From assembly GCA_021769295.1 (NCBI GenBank), contig JAETTD010000005.1, positions 52,654 to 116,653 of the forward strand: a stretch of DNA of 64,000 bases, written 5' to 3'. Position 1 is the first letter of the stretch; each line of letters begins with the position of its first letter. The notes below the pieces were generated by a model. That model did not search any database, was not told where the DNA came from, and saw nothing but the letters and a program-made list of their open reading frames with translations. The position numbers were made by a program, and so were the translations under genes. This DNA comes from Bacillota bacterium. GTDB taxonomy: Bacteria > Bacillota > Clostridia > Peptostreptococcales > Anaerovoracaceae. Shown here piece by piece: positions 17,135 through 24,980 of this stretch.

Positions 17135-18940
17135 ATGAAGGTAGACGTATTAGTAGCAGAAATAGGTTCGACAACCACAGTTGTCAACGCTTTTAAAGAC
17201 TTAGACAGTGACAACCCCGTTTTCTGGGCGCAGGGACAGGCGCCCACATCAGTATTGGACGGGGATGTAAGAATAGGATTGCAAGGGGCAATAGACGACC
17301 TTTGCAAAAAAATGAACATCGACAGCTTGGAATATGATGAAATGCTGGCAACATCCTCTGCGGCAGGCGGACTTAAAATGACTGTACACGGACTGGTCTA
17401 CGATATGACCGCCAAGGCAGCTAAAGAAGCAGCCCTCGGTGCAGGAGGCATAATTCACGATATTACCGTAGGAAAACTGAGAAGAACCGACCTTGCAAGA
17501 ATCAAGGCAATCAATCCCAACCTTATTCTCATAGCAGGAGGCGTAGATTACGGAGAAAGAGATACAGCCATTTACAATGCTGAAATGATAAGAAGCCTCG
17601 GACTTAAAACCCCTGTGGTTTATGCCGGAAACATAGAAAACCAGGACGAGATGAAGCTCATCTTCGATGAAGAAAGCGGACAATATCTCTACCTTGTAGA
17701 TAACGTATACCCAAAGATAGATACCTTAAATGTAGAGCCATGCAGAAAAGTAATTCAGGACGCCTTTGAAGACCACATCACCCATGCGCCGGGCATGGAA
17801 CACGTGAGAGATATGGTAAACGGACCGATAATTCCGACGCCGGGCGCAGTAATGGAATGTACAAAGCTCCTCTATGACTGTTTAGGCGACTGCATGGTAA
17901 TCGACGTGGGCGGCGCAACCACCGACGTACACGCAGTGACAGAAGATTCCGATGCGGTGGCAAGAGTGCTGGTGGCTCCGGAGCCTAAGGCCAAGAGAAC
18001 CGTTGAGGGAGACCTGGGTGTTTACGTAAACAGAATGAAAGTCATCGAATCCATAGGCGAAGAAAAGCTGAGACAGGAATGTGAAGAAACTCTGCATATT
18101 GACTTGGATAAAACTCTCGAAACATACGTTGCAATTCCTAAGACAGAGGACGAGTTTAAGCTGGTCGAAAGACTTACAAAGGAAGCCGTTCTCAGAGCAG
18201 TTGAAAGACATGCGGGACAGATAAGATACGTCTACGGACCTTCCGGCAGACAGACCCTCGCAGAGGGCAAAGATTTGACCCAGATTAAATATATAGTGGG
18301 AACAGGCGGAGCCCTGACAAGACTTCCTCACAGAGTGGATATAATGAAGCTGATTCCGCAGGACAACGAGACAGGAATGAAGCTTTACCCAAGCGACGCT
18401 GTCCAGATTCTCGTAGACAACGACTATATCATGGCATCTCTTGGAGTGCTTTCCAAGACTCACAGGGAAGGCGCAATCAAGCTTCTCGCAAAGAGCCTTA
18501 ACATGGAATTAAAGGAAAAAGAGCACACCGTAAACAAGGCAGCATTTATCGAAGAACTCCAGAGGCTCAATGCGGCTCAGAAAGAAAAGGAAGAAGAAAG
18601 ATTGCATCATATCGAAGAAATGGAAAAAATGGGCTACGATATGAGCGAATATAAGAACCCTGAGAAGATAGGCGGCGCAACAGCAGAAGAAGTGGAAGCA
18701 GCAAAGAAAGAAGCTCTTATGGCAGACCGCTCCATTAAAAAGGGCGCAGACCTGATTGAAAACGCAGCTTCAGATAAGACTTCAGCAAGTGTTCCGGACA
18801 AGACACCGGCAAACGCTCCAGAAGAAAAGCCGCAGAATCCTCACGTTATGAGAGCATGCGGCGAAGTAGACGGAAGACCTAACTGCAACCGAGACTGCAA
18901 ACATTGTATGCGCAGACACTGCCCTTACCGTCAGGAATAG
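17135..18940 (+). CDS. GlmL/MutL-like reactivating factor of the ornithine pathway
   Basis: 601 residues from the ATG at 17135, preferred over 17099 because the latter lies inside the previous gene and GAAAGG precedes 17135. The N-terminal ASKHA ATPase motif is VAEIGSTTTVVNAF; a second phosphate motif is VIDVGGATTDVHAV, near residue 255. This family (GlmL, or the MutL-like gene of ornithine clusters) is thought to reactivate or chaperone B12-dependent mutases, here OraSE. It has a long charged tail and ends in a Cys-rich segment with CNRDCKHCMRRHCPY that could bind metal. It sits beside orr, as in C. sticklandii. Confidence 0.85.
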   Translation: MKVDVLVAEIGSTTTVVNAFKDLDSDNPVFWAQGQAPTSVLDGDVRIGLQGAIDDLCKKMNIDSLEYDEMLATSSAAGGLKMTVHGLVYDMTAKAAKEAALGAGGIIHDITVGKLRRTDLARIKAINPNLILIAGGVDYGERDTAIYNAEMIRSLGLKTPVVYAGNIENQDEMKLIFDEESGQYLYLVDNVYPKIDTLNVEPCRKVIQDAFEDHITHAPGMEHVRDMVNGPIIPTPGAVMECTKLLYDCLGDCMVIDVGGATTDVHAVTEDSDAVARVLVAPEPKAKRTVEGDLGVYVNRMKVIESIGEEKLRQECEETLHIDLDKTLETYVAIPKTEDEFKLVERLTKEAVLRAVERHAGQIRYVYGPSGRQTLAEGKDLTQIKYIVGTGGALTRLPHRVDIMKLIPQDNETGMKLYPSDAVQILVDNDYIMASLGVLSKTHREGAIKLLAKSLNMELKEKEHTVNKAAFIEELQRLNAAQKEKEEERLHHIEEMEKMGYDMSEYKNPEKIGGATAEEVEAAKKEALMADRSIKKGADLIENAASDKTSASVPDKTPANAPEEKPQNPHVMRACGEVDGRPNCNRDCKHCMRRHCPYRQE

Positions 18941-18956
18941 CAAGGAGGAAAGAAAG

Positions 18957-20045
18957 ATGTATCCAAGACTGGTGATTGATTTAAAGAAACTGAAAAGCAA
19001 TTTAGACGCCGTTAGCCACATTACAAAAGACGAAGGCGGCTGCTCCCTCATGATAGTAACCAAAGGCCTATGTGCAGACAAAGAAATGGTTCATGTGGTA
19101 TGTGAACATCCGGCGGTGGATTTTGTGGCAGACTCAAGGGTTAAAAACATCAAGACTTACGCCGATGAAGTGAGAAAAAGCGGCAAAAAAACCGTTCTTC
19201 TCAGAATACCTATGCACGACGAAGCGGCGGAAGTGGTAAAATATGTAGACCTCAGCTTCAATTCCGAGCTTTCCACCATGAGGCTTTTAAATGAAGAAGC
19301 CAAAAAGCTTGGCGTGAAGCACAACGTACTGCTTATGATAGATTTGGGAGACCTGAGAGAAGGCATATTCTATCAGAACGAGGACACAATTTTTGAGACA
19401 GTGGAAGAAATTCTTGCAATGTCAAACGTAAACCTTTACGGAATCGGCGTAAACCTGACATGCTACGGGGCTATCATACCTAAAAACGACAACCTGTCGC
19501 TGCTGACCGCTCTCGCAGAAAAAATCGAGAATAAATTCGGCATCAAGCTTAACATGGTTTCCGGCGGAAATTCCAGTTCCATATATCTGGTAGAAAAAGG
19601 TGAACTTCCGAAAGGTATCAATAACCTCAGGCTTGGAGAATCATTCCTTTTGGGTAACGATACAGCTTACGAAACCAAGCTTCCGGGCACTACAAGCGAC
19701 GCCCTCGTCCTTGAAGCTCAGATTGTAGAGCTGAAGGAAAAACCGTCTCTGCCTATCGGCGAAGTGGGCGTAGACGCTTTCGGCCAGAAACCGTATTATG
19801 AGGACAGAGGCATAATCAAGAGAGCTATAATTGCGGTAGGCAAGCAGGATACCGATATAGACAGCATGACTCCGCTGGATGAAAAGATAGACATCCTCGG
19901 CGGAAGCTCTGACCATATAATCCTTGACGTAACCAAGTCCGACAAAGACTACAAGGTCGGCGACGTGGTAAGCTTCACATTGGGATACGGCGGAATGCTC
20001 AAGACAGCAACAAGCGCATACGTGGAAAAGGCATATATAAAATAG
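18957..20045 (+). CDS. orr: Ornithine racemase
   Basis: 362 residues of the alanine-racemase N-terminal-domain (fold III PLP) family. The PLP lysine is probably K36 in MIVTKG. It converts L-ornithine to the D-form used by OraSE, the entry step of the oxidative branch. The ATG is preceded by AAGGAGG, and the gene lies 16 bp after the reactivase. Specificity is inferred from length and cluster context. Confidence 0.9.
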   Translation: MYPRLVIDLKKLKSNLDAVSHITKDEGGCSLMIVTKGLCADKEMVHVVCEHPAVDFVADSRVKNIKTYADEVRKSGKKTVLLRIPMHDEAAEVVKYVDLSFNSELSTMRLLNEEAKKLGVKHNVLLMIDLGDLREGIFYQNEDTIFETVEEILAMSNVNLYGIGVNLTCYGAIIPKNDNLSLLTALAEKIENKFGIKLNMVSGGNSSSIYLVEKGELPKGINNLRLGESFLLGNDTAYETKLPGTTSDALVLEAQIVELKEKPSLPIGEVGVDAFGQKPYYEDRGIIKRAIIAVGKQDTDIDSMTPLDEKIDILGGSSDHIILDVTKSDKDYKVGDVVSFTLGYGGMLKTATSAYVEKAYIK

Positions 20046-20090
20046 GCTCTGTGCAAAAAGCGGCAGGCGCCAAAACAGAAACTTTAATTG

Positions 20091-20121
20091 CAGGTGGCAG
20101 ATAAATGCCACCTGTATTTTT
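20091..20121 (+). terminator. Terminator after orr
   Basis: CAGGTGGCA pairs with TGCCACCTG around GATAAA and is followed by a T-rich stretch. It closes the ornithine region. Confidence 0.85.
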
Positions 20122-20303
20122 GTGGCGTTGTGCCGAGGGCTGCGTCGCATCATGGCGCAGTTGGATTTTTGCAAGGCAAGCTCTTAAAGAGCCAACCGAA
20201 AGCCCTTCAAGAAAATTACATCGAAAGGGACGCTGAGCTTGAGATATAGGGATACATGAAAACTAAAAGAAGAAAAAAATAACTTGTAGGCGAATGGTTA
20301 TGA

Positions 20304-20333
20304 TTGACAAACTGAACAAATGTTCGATATAAT
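20304..20333 (+). promoter_or_regulatory. Toxin promoter with embedded LexA-like SOS box
   Basis: TTGACA (20304-20309), 18-bp spacer, TATAAT (20328-20333). Within the spacer TGAACAAATGTTCG (20313-20326) matches the Gram-positive LexA box CGAAC-N4-GTTCG in all but the first base. LexA bound here would block the promoter. Confidence 0.75.
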
Positions 20334-20441
20334 GAAGAGGAAATATAAAATTTAATAAAAGGTAATTCGCCCGAAAGGGCATTTACACCAGGGGTTATCG
20401 CTTGGCGGTTTAGTCACTTCCCAAGAAGGGAGGTGATAGCT

Positions 20442-20525
20442 ATGTACATAAATCTATCTGACTTAGTTCAGCTCGGTTTACTGTTTGTAGCCGTTATCGC
20501 TCTTTGCAAAAAGAGTAATAAATAA
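20442..20525 (+). CDS. Small hydrophobic type I toxin (Hol_Tox/Fst-like)
   Basis: 27 residues: a short polar N-terminus, hydrophobic helix LVQLGLLFVAVIALC, and a basic tail KKSNK. This is the pattern of 'putative holin-like toxins', membrane-acting type I toxins. A very strong SD, GGGAGGTGAT, sits 5 nt upstream of the ATG. The 5' UTR contains GGCGGTTT, which can pair with AAACCGCC just past the stop codon, a plausible 5'-3' block of translation. A convergent antisense transcript and an SOS-type promoter complete the locus. Confidence 0.8.
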   Translation: MYINLSDLVQLGLLFVAVIALCKKSNK

Positions 20526-20529
20526 ACTA

Positions 20530-20652
20530 AAACCGCCAACTAAGTGATATGCCCCCTGTCAAGTAGACAGGGAGCATATCACTAAATGTAGTTGACGGTT
20601 TTGTCCAAACATTGGGGCTAAATCGCCGGTACAAAGGCGATAACCCTTTATT
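20530..20652 (-). ncRNA. Predicted antisense antitoxin RNA
   Basis: A minus-strand promoter (TTGACA at 20687-20682, 17-bp spacer, TATATA at 20664-20659) would start a short RNA near 20652. It runs toward and over the 3' end of the toxin mRNA. Its 5' end carries GGGTTATCGC...TTTAG, the same sense sequence as the toxin mRNA leader at 20392. This mirrors Fst-type loci, where two convergent RNAs share a terminator. Ends are estimated. Confidence 0.6.
20543..20583. terminator. Shared hairpin terminator of toxin and antitoxin RNAs
   Basis: AGTGATATGCCCCCTGTC pairs with GACAGGGAGCATATCACT around AAGTA, an almost perfect 18-bp stem placed between the convergent transcripts. The flanks are only moderately T-rich. 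Confidence 0.7.
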
Positions 20653-20761
20653 AACTAATATATACCACAGATAAATATAAATGTCAACAAAGAGAAAAAA
20701 AGAGGTGTGAGAATAGATAAACGGAAGTGTCAGCGAGTGCAGCCAAAGAAAAAAAGTGATT

Positions 20762-20826
20762 AAAGGGAGAGGCTATATAACGAAGTTAAGGGCAGGATGA
20801 ACCACAATGGTCTGCCTTTCCCTTTT
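20762..20826 (+). other. Structured non-coding stretch
   Basis: AAAGGGAGAGGC can pair with GCCTTTCCCTTT over 12 bp (one G-U), enclosing an inner hairpin ACC-ACAAT-GGT. It lies in the gene-free stretch 20526-20891, where I see no ORF with an SD. Function is unknown. Confidence 0.35.
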
Positions 20827-20891
20827 ATACTGTGTAGCCACTATGATACTTTTAAGTAAAGTGTCTGTGGGAGAGGGCGATAAATATGAAA

Positions 20892-21344
20892 TTATCTGTG
20901 AATATACATTCTTGTCAGATCAGGGTTATCATCACCCTTAACCATGCACAAAAATTCCCAACCATATCTTTCATAGAAACCTGTATGGTCGGTTATTAAA
21001 TAGATTGGCGCTATCCCTTTAGATTTCATATCGTTCACAACAATATCAAGGAGATGTCCTGCAATTCCTTTACAGCGATATTCTTTTTCTGTATATACTG
21101 CGCAAACATTAGGAGTAAGGTCTTTTCTGTTATGAAAATCATTTTCTATTACCCCAAGGCCTCCTATGATTTTATCCTCATCTAAGCAAAGATACCAGCC
21201 ATAACCAGTTTTGTCATTGAGATAAGCTTCCATACATTCAAGATAAGCTTCCTGTGGCACCTCCCATTTACTATGAAACCATGCAGCTGCACGTTCCTTT
21301 AATTGAGGTCTGTCTTTTAAAGTGATATATGTGTACTCGCTCAT
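20892..21344 (-). CDS. GNAT acetyltransferase
   Basis: 150 residues. The acetyl-CoA motif is YTEKEYRCKGIAGHLLDIVV (about 84-103), and the C-terminal GFYERYGW pattern is typical of GNAT proteins. The substrate is unknown. It lies 20 bp downstream of a dihydrofolate-reductase-like gene in the same direction and is probably co-transcribed. Such pairs are common among small accessory or resistance-type genes, but no specific role can be assigned. Confidence 0.8.
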   Translation of the reverse strand: MSEYTYITLKDRPQLKERAAAWFHSKWEVPQEAYLECMEAYLNDKTGYGWYLCLDEDKIIGGLGVIENDFHNRKDLTPNVCAVYTEKEYRCKGIAGHLLDIVVNDMKSKGIAPIYLITDHTGFYERYGWEFLCMVKGDDNPDLTRMYIHR

Positions 21345-21364
21345 ATTTTTCCCTATACGCTCAT

Positions 21365-21895
21365 TTATCGTCTGACATAGATTAAGTCTATCATGCCATC
21401 ATAACATTGGGTCTTCAACAATTTCAATTTAATTTCTTTATTACTATCTTCAAAAAGCCGAATACCAGTACCTAAAATAGTTGGAATTACAGTAATGTAA
21501 TAGCAGTCTATCATATCCTTATTCACTAATTGATGAATTACATTAGCGCCTCCACAAATCCAAATTCCTTTCCCATTTTCTACTCTAAGCTTTTTTAATA
21601 GCTCAATTGGATCCGTATCTATAAAATTAATTCTTTCCGAAGAAATGCATTCTCTATGAGTAATTACATAAGTTGTAAGTTCATTATATATCCATACATC
21701 AGGTGAAAGTTCTGTCACAATCTGATTATAGGTATTCCAGCCCATGACTACGGTATCAACTTCTTTTACAAATTCAGAATATGAATCTATATTTTCTGTA
21801 TCATCGCCTTGTCCTTCTAACCAATCAACTTTACCCTGATAATCTGCGATATATCCGTCTAAACTCATAGCAATAAATAAAGTGACTTTTTTCAT
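21365..21895 (-). CDS. DHFR-like / RibD C-terminal domain protein
   Basis: 176 residues. It begins KKVTLFIAMSLDGYIADYQG and has GKGIWICGGANVI near residue 112, the nucleotide-binding pattern of the RibD C-terminal/dihydrofolate-reductase-like superfamily (YyaP/YwjB type). These act as NADPH-dependent reductases of mostly unknown substrate. It lacks the deaminase domain of true RibD. First gene of a two-gene unit with the acetyltransferase. Confidence 0.82.
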   Translation of the reverse strand: MKKVTLFIAMSLDGYIADYQGKVDWLEGQGDDTENIDSYSEFVKEVDTVVMGWNTYNQIVTELSPDVWIYNELTTYVITHRECISSERINFIDTDPIELLKKLRVENGKGIWICGGANVIHQLVNKDMIDCYYITVIPTILGTGIRLFEDSNKEIKLKLLKTQCYDGMIDLIYVRR

Positions 21896-22100
21896 CTGTT
21901 CAATACCTCAAATCTCGATTTACAAAACTGAGTATAACATAATACCAGTTGAGGAGCAAACATTCCTCAATCGGTATTTCATTTCCTTATAGGGGGACGC
22001 CTCAAGCGCTCCTTTTTGATGTCATCTGAGCAGGTGGAAAATCCCCCATGAGATCCCGCTCCATTCCCCTCCTCACGCAGCAAAAAATTTTCAAAAAAAG

Positions 22101-22140
22101 TGTAACGAAACGTAAATTTTGCAGTAATAGTTATAAAAGG
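22101..22140 (+). promoter_or_regulatory. Candidate ECF-sigma promoter, copy 1
   Basis: TGTAACGAAAC (22101-22111), 16 bp, then TAGTTATAAAAGG (22128-22140). The same two blocks with identical spacing recur at 23976-24015. It lies upstream of the sigma-factor gene and suggests autoregulation. A partial copy of the second block (TAGTTATAAAGG) lies at 23508, just before the third gene. Confidence 0.6.
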
Positions 22141-22169
22141 GGTAGAAGAGAGTTTGACCAAAAATTTCT

Positions 22170-22219
22170 TTGTAGAGGTTTTAACAAATAGTGATATATG
22201 TTAAAATCTCTACAAGGAG
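22170..22219 (+). promoter_or_regulatory. 5'-UTR hairpin abutting the sigma-factor SD
   Basis: TTGTAGAGGTTTTAACA pairs with TGTTAAAATCTCTACAA (17 positions, one G-T mismatch/wobble) around a 12-nt loop. The last stem bases run directly into the SD GGAG, six bases before the ATG. It could gate translation, or be an operator in DNA form. Confidence 0.6.
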
Positions 22220-22225
22220 AGAGAC

Positions 22226-22765
22226 ATGTTTAATCACGCTGTAATGTACGGTTCTCTTGAAGAGCTATATAACGATAACCGAAAATTGGTATTTATCATG
22301 GTCAGCGATTACACAGAGGACGAAGAGCAGAAGAAGGATATAAACTCTTCAGTCTGGGCTAAAATTGCTGAACAGCCGCAGAAATACATGACCATGGAAC
22401 CCGCGCACTTTAAGAATTATCTCCGGATGATTGTTAAAGCATCCGCAGTGGATTATTTGAGGTGCGAAGAAAAAGAAGCTTCAAAATTGCAGAACTTTAA
22501 GCGAGAAGACAGAGTCAGCTATTGCGATTTCGAGGAAGAAGATTTTTATGCCGATTACTTGGAATACCTGGCGGAAGCTGTTTCAGCGCTTAATTTTGAA
22601 GAAAAAGAATTGCTCCGCATGAGATTCGGAATGAAACTGCCTGCCAAGCAAGTAGGAGAGATATTGGATATATCCGAAGGAAACGTCAGAGTAAGGCAAA
22701 AGAGAATTCTTGCAAAATTAAAGAAAGAAATTTTAAAATTGATGAAGAGGGATGACCGCATATGA
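22226..22765 (+). CDS. ECF-type sigma-70 family RNA polymerase sigma factor
   Basis: 179 residues with region 2 (about 15-85, including VDYLRCEE) and region 4 (about 120-172). The region 4 HTH is LPAKQVGEILDISEGNVRVR. It directs RNA polymerase to a small regulon. The gene overlaps the DUF4367 gene by 4 nt, the usual sigma/anti-sigma arrangement. Repeated promoter-like blocks upstream and downstream are candidate targets. The signal is unknown. Confidence 0.85.
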   Translation: MFNHAVMYGSLEELYNDNRKLVFIMVSDYTEDEEQKKDINSSVWAKIAEQPQKYMTMEPAHFKNYLRMIVKASAVDYLRCEEKEASKLQNFKREDRVSYCDFEEEDFYADYLEYLAEAVSALNFEEKELLRMRFGMKLPAKQVGEILDISEGNVRVRQKRILAKLKKEILKLMKRDDRI

Positions 22766-23505
22766 AAGACAACAAGAAAATGAAATTTTCATCAGATGAT
22801 ATATTAAAAGAGACCGCCAAACTGATTGAAGAAGAGTTCAAAACAGAAATGGAAGGGTATGAAGATGCTGCGGTTCGACTGACAGACGAACAGGCTCCGA
22901 TAGACGAACAGTTTCTTGAATTTGCAAGGCAGTATGACAAGGAACAGGCTCAAAAGAAAAAGAAAAGCAGGGTAAGGCGTCTTGGAAGAATCGCAGCCAT
23001 ATTTTTAATTGTGACCATTGCCATGGGCGGAATAACCATGGGAGTGTCGGAGGCCTTCAGGCTCAAGGTGTTTGAGCTGATATTTGACGGCGAAGAGGGC
23101 GGAATGTTTCTCAAGCCGGAGCAACCCAAAGAGGAGGAGCTTTTGGAGAGCCTTTCGGAGGGATACTGGTATCCGGAATACCTGCCGGAGGACTGCGAGC
23201 TTGTATTTGTGGAAGAAACCGAAACTCGAAAGGCGATGGCGTTTGAACCTGAGGATAAGTCCTATTATATAACACTATTCGAATATTTTGCCGACGGAGT
23301 GTCTTTGAGTTTTGATACAGAATTTTTGGTTAGAGAGAAAGTAGTTATAGGAGAGTCCGAAGGATATCTTTTTACGGATGAGGAATATAACAGCTGTGTT
23401 CTTGTATGGCATGCAGAGGATAAAGTTTTGGAAGTGACCACATATGATTTTTCTGACAGAGAGGAAATTCTAAAAATAGCGAAAAATATCAAATACCAGG
23501 AATAA
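22762..23505 (+). CDS. DUF4367 membrane protein, probable anti-sigma factor
   Basis: 247 residues: a cytoplasmic acidic N-terminus (1-70), a basic KKKKSRVRR stretch, a single membrane helix at about 77-96, and an extracytoplasmic DUF4367-like domain (about 125-245). The topology fits an anti-sigma factor holding the upstream-encoded sigma factor through its N-terminal arm. It is translationally coupled to that gene. The anti-sigma role is inference; DUF4367 itself is uncharacterised. Confidence 0.7.
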   Translation: MKDNKKMKFSSDDILKETAKLIEEEFKTEMEGYEDAAVRLTDEQAPIDEQFLEFARQYDKEQAQKKKKSRVRRLGRIAAIFLIVTIAMGGITMGVSEAFRLKVFELIFDGEEGGMFLKPEQPKEEELLESLSEGYWYPEYLPEDCELVFVEETETRKAMAFEPEDKSYYITLFEYFADGVSLSFDTEFLVREKVVIGESEGYLFTDEEYNSCVLVWHAEDKVLEVTTYDFSDREEILKIAKNIKYQE

Positions 23506-23538
23506 TTTATAGTTATAAAGGGGAAGGAGAAATCCAAA

Positions 23539-23958
23539 ATGAAAAAATTACATATATTTTGTTGGTCATGCGTGCTGTTTATTACGCCCAACATTGCTTA
23601 TTATTTATTGACAATCTTTGAGAGCTTAAGGAAGACAAGCATGGACGAGCACTTTGTGCAGCGGCTGTTATATATCGATTATCTACCTGAAGCTCTGGTG
23701 CTTTCCGGTTTATACATTCTATGTCTTTGCAGTGTAAAAACATTTATCGAGAGCAAAAATTTTTCTAAGGGGTATATTATAGTTCCCGCAGTATTGCTTT
23801 TAAATATCGGCGTGAACAGTGTACTTCGTATTGTAACAGGTTTTCCGCAGTATTTTGGAATAGGTTATGCGACGAGCTCCTGGTATCGAGGTTTCATGTG
23901 GTTCCTTTTGTTTGCAAGCCTCTGGTGGGGATATAAATTGAATAAAGAAAAATTTTAG
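23539..23958 (+). CDS. Small polytopic membrane protein of unknown function
   Basis: 139 residues with four predicted membrane helices (about 5-25, 49-67, 79-98, 116-133). I recognise no family. It lies 33 bp after the DUF4367 gene with GGGGAAGGAG upstream and is preceded by a TAGTTATAAAGG block resembling the second half of the candidate ECF promoter. It may be a third member of the sigma operon or have its own promoter. Confidence 0.65.
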   Translation: MKKLHIFCWSCVLFITPNIAYYLLTIFESLRKTSMDEHFVQRLLYIDYLPEALVLSGLYILCLCSVKTFIESKNFSKGYIIVPAVLLLNIGVNSVLRIVTGFPQYFGIGYATSSWYRGFMWFLLFASLWWGYKLNKEKF

Positions 23959-23975
23959 AAAAATTTTCAAATAAG

Positions 23976-24015
23976 TGTAACGAAACCTCTTTTTTGCAGT
24001 ATTAGTTATAAAAGG
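23976..24015 (+). promoter_or_regulatory. Candidate ECF-sigma promoter, copy 2
   Basis: TGTAACGAAAC (23976-23986), 16 bp, then TAGTTATAAAAGG (24003-24015), matching the copy upstream of the sigma gene in sequence and spacing. The next gene start is the lipoprotein at 24283. The 270 bp between hold no ORF I can support. Confidence 0.6.
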
Positions 24016-24282
24016 GATAAATGGGAAACTTTTATGGCAATGAGAGGGTGTGGTTTTATGAGGGTGTGAAAGAGGCGGATAGAATTGCAAGGTGATGAAA
24101 TAGGTTATTAGGAAATCACTAACGAAAAGTCAGGAGAAAGGTATGAAAAAACACTCTGTTTCTGTTCTTTCATAATCAACATAAGCAGTGGCGGTTTTTC
24201 AAATTAAAGTTGTAGTGCGATAAAAATTATGGTAAACTATAAAAAATCAAACAACCAATAAGCCGGAAAGCGAGGTACCGAC

Positions 24283-24906
24283 ATGAAAAAGGTTCTGTTC
24301 ATATTACTGTTTGTAAGTTGCTTATTATTTACCACTGCCTGCAGCAACGAAAACGCCGCTGAAAAGGAAACGATGCCTGAGGATAACAGCCTTGCGGAAA
24401 ACACCATAAGATATATCCATTTTGATGAAAAAGAAAAAAAGGCCCTTGGCTATTTTATGCTGGATGAGAGTAATGCTAACGCATATGAATACAGCGCTTC
24501 AGAAGATTTTGAAAAAATGGATATAGTGCACGCTGTTTATCAAGATGGGGAATTGGTAAGCGAAGAGAAAATCGACACCATTGTCTTTGAGAAGAGAGGC
24601 GGCAGAACAGGGGTTATAGCCGTAGAAAGTGATAACGAAGACAAAATATGTAATTTGACATGGTTGTCCGGAGACGGCAAATCGAAATCCTTTTTTGATA
24701 GCATAGAGATGACTGCAAGTGAAGAAGGCTTCACTTACTCCATGGCCAGCAAGCTGTTCACAGATAAAGAAATCAAAGAAGAAATAAAATATCCGATTGT
24801 TAAAAGTGCCCTCAGCAAAGAAAGCGGAGACGATGCGGAGATAACCTTCGATAGTGTAACCATTGAAGGCTATAAGATAGATGTAATATACGTTACATTT
24901 TCATAA
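24283..24906 (+). CDS. Lipoprotein of unknown function
   Basis: 207 residues with a type II signal peptide: basic start MKK, hydrophobic core to residue 18 and lipobox TTAC with Cys20. The mature part is acidic and has no family I recognise. It probably sits on the outer face of the membrane. A copy of the candidate ECF promoter lies about 270 bp upstream, so it may belong to the sigma regulon. The start is ATG after AAGCGAGG. Confidence 0.75.
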   Translation: MKKVLFILLFVSCLLFTTACSNENAAEKETMPEDNSLAENTIRYIHFDEKEKKALGYFMLDESNANAYEYSASEDFEKMDIVHAVYQDGELVSEEKIDTIVFEKRGGRTGVIAVESDNEDKICNLTWLSGDGKSKSFFDSIEMTASEEGFTYSMASKLFTDKEIKEEIKYPIVKSALSKESGDDAEITFDSVTIEGYKIDVIYVTFS

Positions 24907-24941
24907 ACAAAGCAGAACTACATATTGAAAAGGCGATATAA

Positions 24942-24972
24942 AAGAGGCAGCGAGCAGGCTGCCTCTTCTTTT
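24942..24972. terminator. Bidirectional terminator between convergent genes
   Basis: AAGAGGCAG pairs with CTGCCTCTT around an 8-nt loop. T-rich flanks occur on both strands. It ends the lipoprotein and flavodiiron transcripts. Confidence 0.8.
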
Positions 24973-24980
24973 GCAGTGTT

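Noticed and set aside
24143..24172. Nine-codon ORF with a good SD before the lipoprotein gene
   Set aside because: Too short and without any leader-peptide bias or following attenuator to support it.
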